Positions 56,422 to 64,000 of a DNA stretch of 64,000 nucleotides are shown piece after piece (within the stretch, counting starts at the first letter, position 1; each line of letters starts with the position of its first letter). The notes beneath the pieces are model-generated. The model made no database searches. It had not been told where the DNA came from and saw nothing but the letters and a program-made list of their open reading frames with translations. The translations under genes and the position numbers were made by a program. The DNA comes from Pantoea eucrina (GTDB lineage: Bacteria; Pseudomonadota; Gammaproteobacteria; Enterobacterales; Enterobacteriaceae): assembly GCF_002095385.1 (NCBI RefSeq), contig NZ_MIPP01000005.1:1-64000 (forward strand). Reading direction: 5' to 3'.

Positions 56422-58501
56422 TCTGGCCGAAAAGCTGCGTTTACCGGGCAGTTTTAAAGAGACGCAATGGCAGGTGCTGGCAGGACCGGTGCTGATAATG
56501 TTGATCCTGTCGATGATGGTGCTGCCGCTGCCCGCCTTCATTCTCGATCTGCTGTTTACCTTTAATATCGCGCTATCGATCATGGTGCTGCTGGTGGCGA
56601 TGTTCACCCAGCGCACCCTGGAGTTTGCGGCGTTCCCCACCATACTGCTGTTCTCAACGCTATTACGCCTGGCGCTGAACGTCGCCTCCACCCGTATCAT
56701 TCTGCTGGAAGGACATACCGGGGCCGACGCAGCGGGCCGCGTCGTAGAAGCGTTTGGCCACTTTCTGGTCGGTGGTAACTTTGCCATCGGTATTGTGGTG
56801 TTTATCATTCTGGTGATCATCAACTTCATGGTCATCACCAAAGGCGCCGGACGTATTGCGGAAGTTGGCGCCCGCTTTGTACTGGACGGAATGCCCGGCA
56901 AGCAGATGGCGATTGATGCCGATCTTAACGCCGGTCTGATTGGCGAAGATGAGGCCAAGCGTCGCCGTTCCGAAGTGACGCAGGAGGCCGATTTCTACGG
57001 TTCAATGGATGGTGCCAGCAAGTTTGTGCGCGGGGATGCCGTCGCCGGTATTCTCATCATGGTGATCAACGTCATTGGCGGCCTGCTGGTGGGCGTTGTG
57101 CAGCATGGGATGGATGTTGGCCACGCCGGTGAGACCTATACGCTGCTGACTATCGGTGATGGCCTGGTGGCGCAGATCCCGGCGCTGGTGATCTCCACGG
57201 CAGCAGGCGTCATCGTCACCCGCGTCGCCACTGACCAGGATGTCGGTGAGCAGATGGTCGGGCAGCTGTTTAATAATCCACGCGTGCTGATGCTCAGCGC
57301 CGGGGTAATCGGCCTGCTTGGTCTGGTGCCCGGCATGCCTAACTTTGTCTTTCTGCTGTTTACCGGCGCGCTGCTCGGGCTTGCCTGGTGGCTGCGCGGC
57401 CGTGAGATGCAGCCGAAGAAGCAGCCTGAATCAGCCAGCCTGATGAAAACCCAGGAGACGCCCGCCACGGTTGAGGCCTCCTGGACCGACGTTCAGCTGG
57501 AGGATTCGCTGGGAATGGAAGTGGGCTATCGCCTCATTCCGATGGTTGACCATACCCAGAATGGCGAGCTGCTGGGCCGTATCCGCAGCATCCGTAAGAA
57601 AGTGGCACAGGAGGTTGGTTTTCTGCCGCCGGTGGTACATATCCGCGACAACATGGAGCTGCCGCCCGCACGCTATCGCATTCTGATGAAAGGCGTGGAG
57701 ATTGGCAGCGGTGACGCCTACCCTGGCCGCTGGATGGCCATTAATCCCGGCACCGCAGCCGGCAGCCTGCCGGGCGAGCCTACCGTTGATCCGGCGTTTG
57801 GCCTGGCGGCGATCTGGATCGACAGCGCCCTGAAAGAGCAGGCGCAGATTCAGGGTTATACCGTGGTCGAGGCAAGCACCGTGGTGGCAACGCACCTCAA
57901 CCACCTGATTGGACAGTACGCCAGCGAGCTGTTTGGCCGGCAGGAGGCGCAGCAGCTGCTGGATCGCGTTACTCAGGAGATGCCGAAGCTGACGGAAGAT
58001 CTGGTGCCGGGGGTAATCAGCCTGACCACGCTGCATAAAGTGCTGCAGAACCTGCTTACCGAGCGGGTATCAATCAGGGATATGCGCACCATCATCGAAA
58101 CGCTGGCGGAGCACGCGCCGGTGCAGAGCGACCCACAGGAGCTGACCAGCGTAGTACGCGTGGCGCTGGGGCGGGCGATCACCCAGCAGTGGTTCCCGGG
58201 CAGCGGAGAGGTGCAGGTTATTGGCCTGGATGCCATGCTGGAGCGTCTGCTGCTGCAGGCGCTGCAGGGCGGCGGTGGCCTGGAGCCAGGGCTGGCCGAT
58301 CGTCTGCTGATGCAGGCACAGGCGGCGCTGCAGCAGCAGGAGATGAGCGGTGCGCCGCCGGTCCTGCTGGTGAACCATCCGCTGCGTGCGCTGCTGGCGC
58401 GCTTCCTGCGGCGTAACCTGCCGCAGCTGGTGGTACTTTCCAATCTGGAGCTGAGTGACAATCGCCAGATCCGTATGACCGCCACGATTGGAGGCAAATA
58501 A
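56414..58501 (+). CDS. flhA: Flagellar export gate protein FlhA
   Basis: 695 residues from ATG 56414 (MANLAEKLRLPGS). Eight N-terminal helices, the FHIPEP-family cytoplasmic linker motif RIAEVGARFVLDGMPGKQMAIDADLNAG, and a large C-terminal cytoplasmic domain that docks export chaperones are present. The nearest E. coli protein has 692 residues. It overlaps flhB by 8 bp and flhE by 1 bp. The in-frame start at 56393 lies inside flhB and adds residues not conserved. Confidence 0.97.
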   Translation: MANLAEKLRLPGSFKETQWQVLAGPVLIMLILSMMVLPLPAFILDLLFTFNIALSIMVLLVAMFTQRTLEFAAFPTILLFSTLLRLALNVASTRIILLEGHTGADAAGRVVEAFGHFLVGGNFAIGIVVFIILVIINFMVITKGAGRIAEVGARFVLDGMPGKQMAIDADLNAGLIGEDEAKRRRSEVTQEADFYGSMDGASKFVRGDAVAGILIMVINVIGGLLVGVVQHGMDVGHAGETYTLLTIGDGLVAQIPALVISTAAGVIVTRVATDQDVGEQMVGQLFNNPRVLMLSAGVIGLLGLVPGMPNFVFLLFTGALLGLAWWLRGREMQPKKQPESASLMKTQETPATVEASWTDVQLEDSLGMEVGYRLIPMVDHTQNGELLGRIRSIRKKVAQEVGFLPPVVHIRDNMELPPARYRILMKGVEIGSGDAYPGRWMAINPGTAAGSLPGEPTVDPAFGLAAIWIDSALKEQAQIQGYTVVEASTVVATHLNHLIGQYASELFGRQEAQQLLDRVTQEMPKLTEDLVPGVISLTTLHKVLQNLLTERVSIRDMRTIIETLAEHAPVQSDPQELTSVVRVALGRAITQQWFPGSGEVQVIGLDAMLERLLLQALQGGGGLEPGLADRLLMQAQAALQQQEMSGAPPVLLVNHPLRALLARFLRRNLPQLVVLSNLELSDNRQIRMTATIGGK

Positions 58502-58902
58502 TGCGGCGCTGCTATCCGTTAATGTTGCTGCTGCTGTTCACACCGCTGGCGGGCATAGCCGCTACCGGTGCGTGGAGCGCCAGCGTCAGCGGTCCCGGAC
58601 TTGGGGCACGCGGCAGCTGGCTGTTATCGCCAGCGCTCAGGGCGCCTTCTGCGGCACCCGGCAACATCGCCGTGGTGAACTGGCGCTATCAGCTCAGCCG
58701 TCCGGCACCGTCCGGGCTGGTGGTGCGCCTCTGCGCCAGCCAGCGCTGCGTGGAGCTGGATGGTGCCAGCGGATCCACGCGCGGTCTGGCGCTGATCCCG
58801 GCCGAAGAGCCGCTCTATCTGGCGTTTGGCTTTCAGGGGCAGGGAGCGCTGCCGCCGGGTCTGCGGGTGCTCAGCAGTGAAGTGACCGTAAACTATCGGT
58901 AA
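58501..58902 (+). CDS. flhE: Flagellar protein FlhE
   Basis: 133-residue periplasmic protein (E. coli 130) with signal peptide MRRCYPLMLLLLFTPLAGIAA. Two cysteines (LCASQRCVEL) may form a disulphide. FlhE is reported to prevent proton leakage through the export gate. The ATG shares one base with the flhA stop (TAATG). A terminator ends the operon. Confidence 0.93.
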   Translation: MRRCYPLMLLLLFTPLAGIAATGAWSASVSGPGLGARGSWLLSPALRAPSAAPGNIAVVNWRYQLSRPAPSGLVVRLCASQRCVELDGASGSTRGLALIPAEEPLYLAFGFQGQGALPPGLRVLSSEVTVNYR

Positions 58903-58906
58903 TAAC

Positions 58907-58933
58907 AAAAAACCCGCACAAGGCGGGTTTTTT
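58907..58933. terminator. Terminator between flhE and argS
   Basis: Stem AACCCGC (58911-58917) with GCGGGTT (58923-58929), loop ACAAG, A-run before and T-run after. It suits both convergent genes. Confidence 0.9.
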
Positions 58934-58947
58934 ATCAGCTGCCGTCA

Positions 58948-60678
58948 TTACATCCGTTCGACGGTTTTAATCCCCAGCGTATCCAGCCCCTGTTTCAGGG
59001 TCTTCGCGGTGAGAGCCGCCAGCTGCAGGCGGCTGTTGCGTACAGACGCCTCTTCAGCCGCCAGAATCGGGCAGTGCTCATAGAAGCCGGAGAAGAGTCC
59101 GGCCAGGTCATACAGATAAGCACACATAACATGCGGCGTACCATCACGCGCAACCTGCGTGATCACCTCTTCAAACTGCAGCAGGCGCGTGGCCAGCAGC
59201 GCTTCGCGCTCATCCGTCAGCGTAATCTCACCGCTCAGAGTCTCTGCATCCAGACCCGCTTTACGGAACACCGACAGGACGCGGGTATAGGCATACTGCA
59301 TATAAGGCGCGGTATTGCCCTCAAATGCCAGCATGTTGTCCCAGTCGAAAATGTAATCTGTGGTACGGCTCTTGGAGAGATCGGCATATTTAACCGCGCC
59401 GATGCCAACAATTTCCGCCAGATCGGCCAGTTCCTGCGGCGACATCTCCGGATTTTTAGCGCTGACCAGCGTGTGGGCGCGTTCAACGGCTTCATCCAGC
59501 AGATCCGCCAGCTTGATGGTGCCGCCGCTGCGGGTTTTAAACGGACGGCCATCTTTGCCCAGCATCATGCCGAAGGCGTGGTGCTCAAGCGGCACCGAGG
59601 CTGGCACATAGCCCGCTTTACGTACGATGGTCCACGCCTGCTGCAGGTGCTGATGCTGGCGCGAGTCGATATAGTAGAGCACGCGATCGGCGTGCAGCGT
59701 TTCATAGCGATATTTCGCGCAGGCGATATCGGTAGTGGTATAGAGATAGCCGCCATCCTTTTTCTGGATGATAACGCCCATCGGCTCGCCTTCCTTGTTT
59801 TTATACTCATCAAGGAAAACCACCGTCGCGCCTTCGCTGGTGACCGCCAGACCCTTTTCACGCAGGTCAGCGACAATGCCTGGCAGCATATCGTTGTAGA
59901 GGCTCTCTCCCATGACATCATTACGCGTCAGGGTGACATTCAGACGGTCATAGACCAGCTGATTCTGACTCATGGTGATATCAACCAGCTTTTTCCACAT
60001 GACGCGACAATACTCATCGCCGCCCTGCAGCTTGACGACATAGCTGCGCGCGCGCGCGGCGAACGCTTCATCTTCATCGTAAGTACGCTTTGCTTCGCGA
60101 TAAAATGCTTCCAGATCGGCGAGAGCAATATCAGCATGATCTTCATTCTGCTGCTTTTCCAGATAGGCGATAAGCATGCCAAACTGCGTACCCCAGTCGC
60201 CGACGTGGTTAGCCCGGATCACATTGTGACCCAGAAACTCCAGCGTCCGCACCGCCGCATCGCCGATGATGGTGGAGCGCACGTGGCCCACGTGCATCTC
60301 TTTCGCCACGTTAGGTGCCGAGTAGTCGATAACAATGGTTTGCGGTTCAGGTTTGCTGACGCCGAGATCGGGCTGCTGCAGCGCCTGCGCGGCCTGCTGT
60401 GCCAGCCACTGGCGATCGAGGAAAATATTGATAAAGCCAGGCCCTGCAATCTCGGTATGACTGGCAATGCCGGTCAGATCCAGATGCTTCACCACCTGTT
60501 CAGCCAGCTGACGCGGTGCCTGGCCCAGCCGTTTTGCCGCGCCCATGATGCCGTTCGCCTGATAATCACCAAACTGGACTTTAGCTGACTGACGAACCAG
60601 CGGTTCGCAATCGTCGGGCGCACCCGCTGCACGCATCGCCTGACTGACTTTATCGGAAAGAAGAGCCTGAATATTCAC
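58948..60678 (-). CDS. argS: Arginyl-tRNA synthetase
   Basis: Class I synthetase that charges tRNA-Arg. 576 residues (E. coli 577). The HIGH-like motif is HVGH in [20 protein letters not shown]; the KMSKS region is replaced by a divergent [12 protein letters not shown], as is normal for ArgRS. The C-terminal anticodon domain ends [15 protein letters not shown]. It is a single gene with its own promoter in 60679-60852. Confidence 0.98.
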   Translation of the reverse strand: MNIQALLSDKVSQAMRAAGAPDDCEPLVRQSAKVQFGDYQANGIMGAAKRLGQAPRQLAEQVVKHLDLTGIASHTEIAGPGFINIFLDRQWLAQQAAQALQQPDLGVSKPEPQTIVIDYSAPNVAKEMHVGHVRSTIIGDAAVRTLEFLGHNVIRANHVGDWGTQFGMLIAYLEKQQNEDHADIALADLEAFYREAKRTYDEDEAFAARARSYVVKLQGGDEYCRVMWKKLVDITMSQNQLVYDRLNVTLTRNDVMGESLYNDMLPGIVADLREKGLAVTSEGATVVFLDEYKNKEGEPMGVIIQKKDGGYLYTTTDIACAKYRYETLHADRVLYYIDSRQHQHLQQAWTIVRKAGYVPASVPLEHHAFGMMLGKDGRPFKTRSGGTIKLADLLDEAVERAHTLVSAKNPEMSPQELADLAEIVGIGAVKYADLSKSRTTDYIFDWDNMLAFEGNTAPYMQYAYTRVLSVFRKAGLDAETLSGEITLTDEREALLATRLLQFEEVITQVARDGTPHVMCAYLYDLAGLFSGFYEHCPILAAEEASVRNSRLQLAALTAKTLKQGLDTLGIKTVERM

Positions 60679-60852
60679 CGCGTTACCTTCATATGCTGAA
60701 AAGGCCCGTCAGCAGAGGACGAGCCGATACCATCATCCCGCGCTTGTGTCGGGATGGAAAAAAAGAGAGGGGAAGTATACGTGAAATGTTAGGATGCGTC
60801 AGCAACAGCAGTCGGCCCGGACTGGTCAGCTGACGGCAAAACCGCGCGCCGA

Positions 60853-60975
60853 TTAACGGCGGCGCGGGTGACGACGAGGATTTTTGACGCTTTTGTCTTC
60901 ACGCACCTTCCAGTGACGGGAAATGGCGAATCCCGTTAATGCAATGAGAACCGCGACAACAATGAGCATAGACAT
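60853..60975 (-). CDS. 40-residue membrane protein
   Basis: MSMLIVVAVLIALTGFAISR gives one transmembrane helix, followed by a strongly basic tail (KVREDKSVKNPRRHPRRR). AAGGAA lies 7 nt before the ATG. It sits in the argS-yecM gap on the argS strand. No family is recognised. Confidence 0.6.
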   Translation of the reverse strand: MSMLIVVAVLIALTGFAISRHWKVREDKSVKNPRRHPRRR

Positions 60976-61285
60976 AGAGCCGTTCCTTGTGAGGTAGAAA
61001 CTCAAATTTATAAGAAAGGGGGGTTATCTGCAATTCATTGGCGCCCAAATAAGAGTTATCTCATTGTGTAAAGATTCGTCAATCTAATCATAAGCTTAGC
61101 TTGTTTTTATAAAGTTAAGACTGGCCCTGATTAGGCGAATAATCTGAATGTAAGCCTGTTTTTATCTGGTTTTGGCGGTTTTTATTGACTAAATCGGATG
61201 AATCCGAAGGTTTTGTCTGGCTGAAAAAGCTGGCATATTGATTTTAATGATTAATTTCACTGAACAGACGTTGAGGTTTCAGGTA
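60976..61285. other. Intergenic region before yecM
   Basis: About 310 bp, AT-rich (61060-61250), with promoter-like stretches. No gene or named site seen. Confidence 0.45.
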
Positions 61286-61846
61286 ATGAAGCTGGACTTT
61301 CCCCCGGAGTTAGACGATTTAACAGAAGATTTTTGCCGTTTTGAGCAGGCGCTGCAGGCTTTTGCTGCGCGACTCGGACTTTCACCGCAGGCACACGAGA
61401 TTGATCATCTGGCCGTGCGCTGTCACCAGTTTGCTACCGCCGAACGCTGGAAGCGCGGCTTTTTGCAGATTGGTGAGCTCTTTTCAGAAGCGATGATTAA
61501 CGGTCGACCGATCTGTCTGTTTAAACTCCGGCAGCCGGTCACGCTGGCAGGGCAGCAGATTGATGTGATTGAGCTGCCCTGGCCGGGCGCGAAGCTGTAC
61601 CGGCACGAGGGCTGGGAACATATTGAGATCGTCCTGCGCGGTGAGCCGGAAACGCTGGGCATGCGCGCCATGGCGCTGCTCTCTGATGCGGCATTGACGC
61701 AGCCCGGCATCTCTTTTAAAACCAGCGCGCCGCAGGGCGAGAATGAACGCCTGCCTAATCCTGTGCTGGCCGTCACCGATGGTGAAACCACGATTAAATT
61801 TCACCCCTGGCGACTTGAAGAGATTGTCGCCAGCGAGCGCGATTAA
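61286..61846 (+). CDS. yecM: YecM-family protein (putative metal-binding, VOC-like fold)
   Basis: 186 residues from ATG 61286 (MKLDFPPELDDL), with GAGG 9 nt upstream. It shares with E. coli YecM the stretches LAVRCHQFATAERWKRGF, MINGRPICLFKL, ELPWPG, HEGWEHIEIVL and FHPWRLEEIVASE. The histidines and glutamates suggest metal binding, as the E. coli crystal structure indicated. The function is unknown. Other in-frame starts upstream (61238, 61247) lack ribosome sites. Confidence 0.92.
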   Translation: MKLDFPPELDDLTEDFCRFEQALQAFAARLGLSPQAHEIDHLAVRCHQFATAERWKRGFLQIGELFSEAMINGRPICLFKLRQPVTLAGQQIDVIELPWPGAKLYRHEGWEHIEIVLRGEPETLGMRAMALLSDAALTQPGISFKTSAPQGENERLPNPVLAVTDGETTIKFHPWRLEEIVASERD

Positions 61847-62982
61847 CGCCGGGCTTCCACCGCCTGCTCCAGACGCGCTGCCGCTTCCTGCAGGGTGGCG
61901 CGCGTACAGCCAAAATTGAAGCGGACAAAGCGGTCATCGCCAAAATCGCCTCCGGGCGAGAAGCCGAGCCCGTACTGCTCAAAATAGCGCGCCGGGTTTT
62001 CACTCTGCAGGCCGCTGGCGTCAATCCAGCCGAGATAGGTCGCGTCCGGCACAACCATATCGAGGCCGGGCAGGGCATCAATGCGGCTCGCCAGCCAGTC
62101 GCGGTTTGCGCGCAGATAGGCAATTTGCGCCTGCAGCCACGCATCACCCTCGCGCCACGCCGCCTCGGCGGCAACCAGCGCCAGAATATCCACGCCCGGC
62201 ACGATCCCCTCACGCACCTGCTTAAAGCGCCGGCGCAACGTATCATCGGGAATAATGGCCATAGAGGCGCCCAGCCCGGCGATATTGAAACTTTTAGAGG
62301 GAGAGATAAGCGTTATGCTGCGCTGTGCAGCATCCTCACTCAGCGCGGCAAACGGCGTATGCTGCACGCCCGGCGTCAGCACCAGATCGGCATGGATCTC
62401 ATCTGAACAGACGATAAGATCGTGACGCTGCGCAAACGCAAGCTGCCAGGATAGCTCATCGCGCCGGTACACCGTGCCGCCGGGGTTTTGCGGGTTGCAC
62501 AGCATCAGCAGTCGCTCGTTGCCCGTCATCTCCGCCCGATCTATGTCCATGACCCAGCGATTTTCTGTCCGCTGCAGCGGCAGACTGAGCTGCGCGCGAT
62601 CGGCCAGCCGGGAAGCGCCGCGAAACGGCGGATAGATGGGCGCAGGCGCCACGGTACGTTCTCCGGCTGCGGTAAAAGCACGCACGGCAATGTTAAGTCC
62701 GCTTACCACACCCGGCAATATCACTATCCATTCCGGCCTGATAATCCAGTCATAACGCTCCGCCATGCGCTGCACGATAATCTCTGTCAGTCCGGCAGGC
62801 GTGACACCGTAACCAAATACGCCGTGTGCGACCCGCTTTTGAATGGCCTCAATAATACAGGGTGGCGAGCGAAAATCGGTATCTGCAATCCAGAGTGGCA
62901 GCACATCACGGTCACGATATTTGTGCCATTTAAGACTATCACTGTGACCGCGGTCTATCCGTTGATCAAAATCGAATACCAT
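61843..62982 (-). CDS. MalY/PatB family PLP-dependent beta C-S lyase
   Basis: 379 residues, fold type I aminotransferase family. The PLP lysine is Lys230 in SPSKSFNIAGLG. FDFDQRIDRGHSDSLKWHKY and LPLWIADTDFRSPP at the N-terminus are typical of MalY/PatB cystathionine beta-lyases, which cleave cystathionine or cysteine conjugates. E. coli MalY also represses maltose genes, but I cannot say whether this protein does. It is convergent with yecM, with a 4-bp overlap. Confidence 0.92.
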   Translation of the reverse strand: MVFDFDQRIDRGHSDSLKWHKYRDRDVLPLWIADTDFRSPPCIIEAIQKRVAHGVFGYGVTPAGLTEIIVQRMAERYDWIIRPEWIVILPGVVSGLNIAVRAFTAAGERTVAPAPIYPPFRGASRLADRAQLSLPLQRTENRWVMDIDRAEMTGNERLLMLCNPQNPGGTVYRRDELSWQLAFAQRHDLIVCSDEIHADLVLTPGVQHTPFAALSEDAAQRSITLISPSKSFNIAGLGASMAIIPDDTLRRRFKQVREGIVPGVDILALVAAEAAWREGDAWLQAQIAYLRANRDWLASRIDALPGLDMVVPDATYLGWIDASGLQSENPARYFEQYGLGFSPGGDFGDDRFVRFNFGCTRATLQEAAARLEQAVEARR

Positions 62983-63067
62983 AGTGCGCTTTCCACGTAA
63001 AATGAGTGAGTAACAGACTAACCGAAGCTACCCCCTCTGAGCCAGCAGTCGTGATAAGGAGAAACCG

Positions 63068-63820
63068 ATGACGAAACTGGAAATTTGTTGCTACGGCATT
63101 GATTGCGCAGTGACCGCCCAGCGCGCCGGTGCCGATCGCGTAGAGCTTTGCAGCGCCCCGCGCGAGGGCGGGCTGACGCCATCAGCGGGCATGCTGCAGG
63201 CCGCGCTGCGCGAGCTGACTATTCCGGTGCATCCCATCATCCGGCCGCGCGGCGGCGATTTTTGCTACTCCCGTCTGGAGTTTGACATCATGAAATCGGA
63301 TATCGCGCAGATACGCGAATGGGGCTTTCCCGGCGTCGTCGTGGGCGTTCTGGATGAAGATGCGCATATCGATGTGCCGCGTATGCAGCAGATTATGCAA
63401 CTGTGCGAAGGCCTGGCCGTGACCTTTCACCGGGCGTTTGATCTGTGCCACAGCCCCAGGCGGGCGCTGGAGGTGCTGACCGATTTGGGTGTCGCGCGCA
63501 TTCTGACGTCAGGCCAGCAGCAGAGTGCAGAAACAGGAATTGCACTACTCAGGGAACTTAATCAATTAAGCACGGGTCCAATCATTATGGCCGGTGCTGG
63601 TGTACGCCTGAGCAATCTGCAGAAGTTTCTGGATTGCGGCTTGCAGGAGGTCCACAGCTCAGCCAGTCGCGCCATCGCTTCCCCTATGCGCTATCGCAAA
63701 GCGGGTGTTTCGATGTGCGCCGAAGCAGAAACCGATGAATTCAGCCGTTCCTGCGTTGATGGTGACGTAATAGAAGCCATGAAAAGTATGATGCAGATGA
63801 ACGTTAACCGGGTCGCCTGA
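63068..63820 (+). CDS. cutC: CutC family protein (copper homeostasis)
   Basis: 250-residue TIM-barrel protein (E. coli 248). Landmarks are [60 protein letters not shown] and [10 protein letters not shown]. CutC was named for copper tolerance, but its biochemical activity is not settled. A terminator follows, so it is a single gene divergent from the PLP enzyme. Confidence 0.95.
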   Translation: MTKLEICCYGIDCAVTAQRAGADRVELCSAPREGGLTPSAGMLQAALRELTIPVHPIIRPRGGDFCYSRLEFDIMKSDIAQIREWGFPGVVVGVLDEDAHIDVPRMQQIMQLCEGLAVTFHRAFDLCHSPRRALEVLTDLGVARILTSGQQQSAETGIALLRELNQLSTGPIIMAGAGVRLSNLQKFLDCGLQEVHSSASRAIASPMRYRKAGVSMCAEAETDEFSRSCVDGDVIEAMKSMMQMNVNRVA

Positions 63821-63883
63821 TCCGCTATCGATTTTGCCGCACAGCACGCCACCAACCCTGACGTGATGTTTGCAAGTACCACG

Positions 63884-63910
63884 CCCCAGTCATTTGCTGG
63901 GGTTTTTTTT
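63884..63910 (+). terminator. Terminator after cutC
   Basis: Stem CCCCAG (63884-63889) with CTGGGG (63897-63902), 7-nt loop, followed by eight T residues. The rest of the window (63911-64000) shows no gene. Confidence 0.85.
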
Positions 63911-64000
63911 ATGCCGTTAAAAACGCGCAGGTGAGCCGGCTGCCGGCAAACATAGCCTGTTCTGCGGTTGATTCAGCCCCTTGTATATTCGCTATACCCG

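Noticed and set aside
59074-60588. 504-codon plus-strand ORF opposite argS
   Set aside because: argS is unmistakable on the other strand. The long open frame reflects codon bias.

Overview
The window is chromosomal DNA from a gammaproteobacterium of the Enterobacterales. Gene order largely follows E. coli in blocks: putA-putP-efeUOB-phoH, ychF-pth-ychH, prs-ispE-lolB/hemA-prfA-prmC-sirB2-sirB1-kdsA-chaA-chaB-chaC and flhBAE-argS-yecM-cutC. These blocks are joined differently than in E. coli. They are interspersed with an incomplete type VI secretion (T6SS) cluster, a siderophore-type ABC operon and a diguanylate cyclase. This pattern fits Erwiniaceae (Pantoea, Erwinia or a relative); that assignment is inference.

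1-11.4 kb: proline catabolism and uptake (putA, putP) share a divergent control region with several PutA-type operators. A Fur-boxed efeUOB ferrous iron/heme operon, phoH and an IraP-like small gene follow.

11.4-22.8 kb: an accessory region ending at a tRNA-Ser(GGA). It holds a lambdoid prophage remnant with a CI-type repressor, O and P replication proteins, a Q antiterminator, a complete lysis cassette (class II holin, SAR endolysin, Rz/Rz1) and a tailspike-like protein. I find no integrase, terminase, capsid or tail genes. Around it are REP-like palindromes, an SOS-box gene, several very small genes, and a 111-bp direct repeat carrying the tRNA 3' end, probably an integration scar.

23-31 kb: phoA with a possible Pho box; a polar amino acid ABC transporter; and an Fe-siderophore ABC operon with an MFS protein, preceded by a Fur-like palindrome. 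The substrate-binding protein of that operon is frameshifted.

31-45.7 kb: housekeeping genes. ispE, essential in E. coli, is frameshifted by one missing base in the same local context (AAGGCG read as AAGCG) as the siderophore binding protein, so base-calling or assembly error is a serious possibility.

45.7-54.7 kb: an eight-gene minus-strand operon with a T6SS-type threonine-phosphorylation module (kinase, PP2C phosphatase, FHA protein, TagF), TssL with an OmpA domain, a C-terminally shortened TssM, and two uncharacterised envelope proteins. No sheath, tube, baseplate or ATPase genes are present. This is the best candidate here for a repurposed or under-described system.

55-64 kb: flagellar export genes flhBAE, argS, a small membrane protein gene, yecM, a MalY/PatB-type PLP enzyme and cutC.
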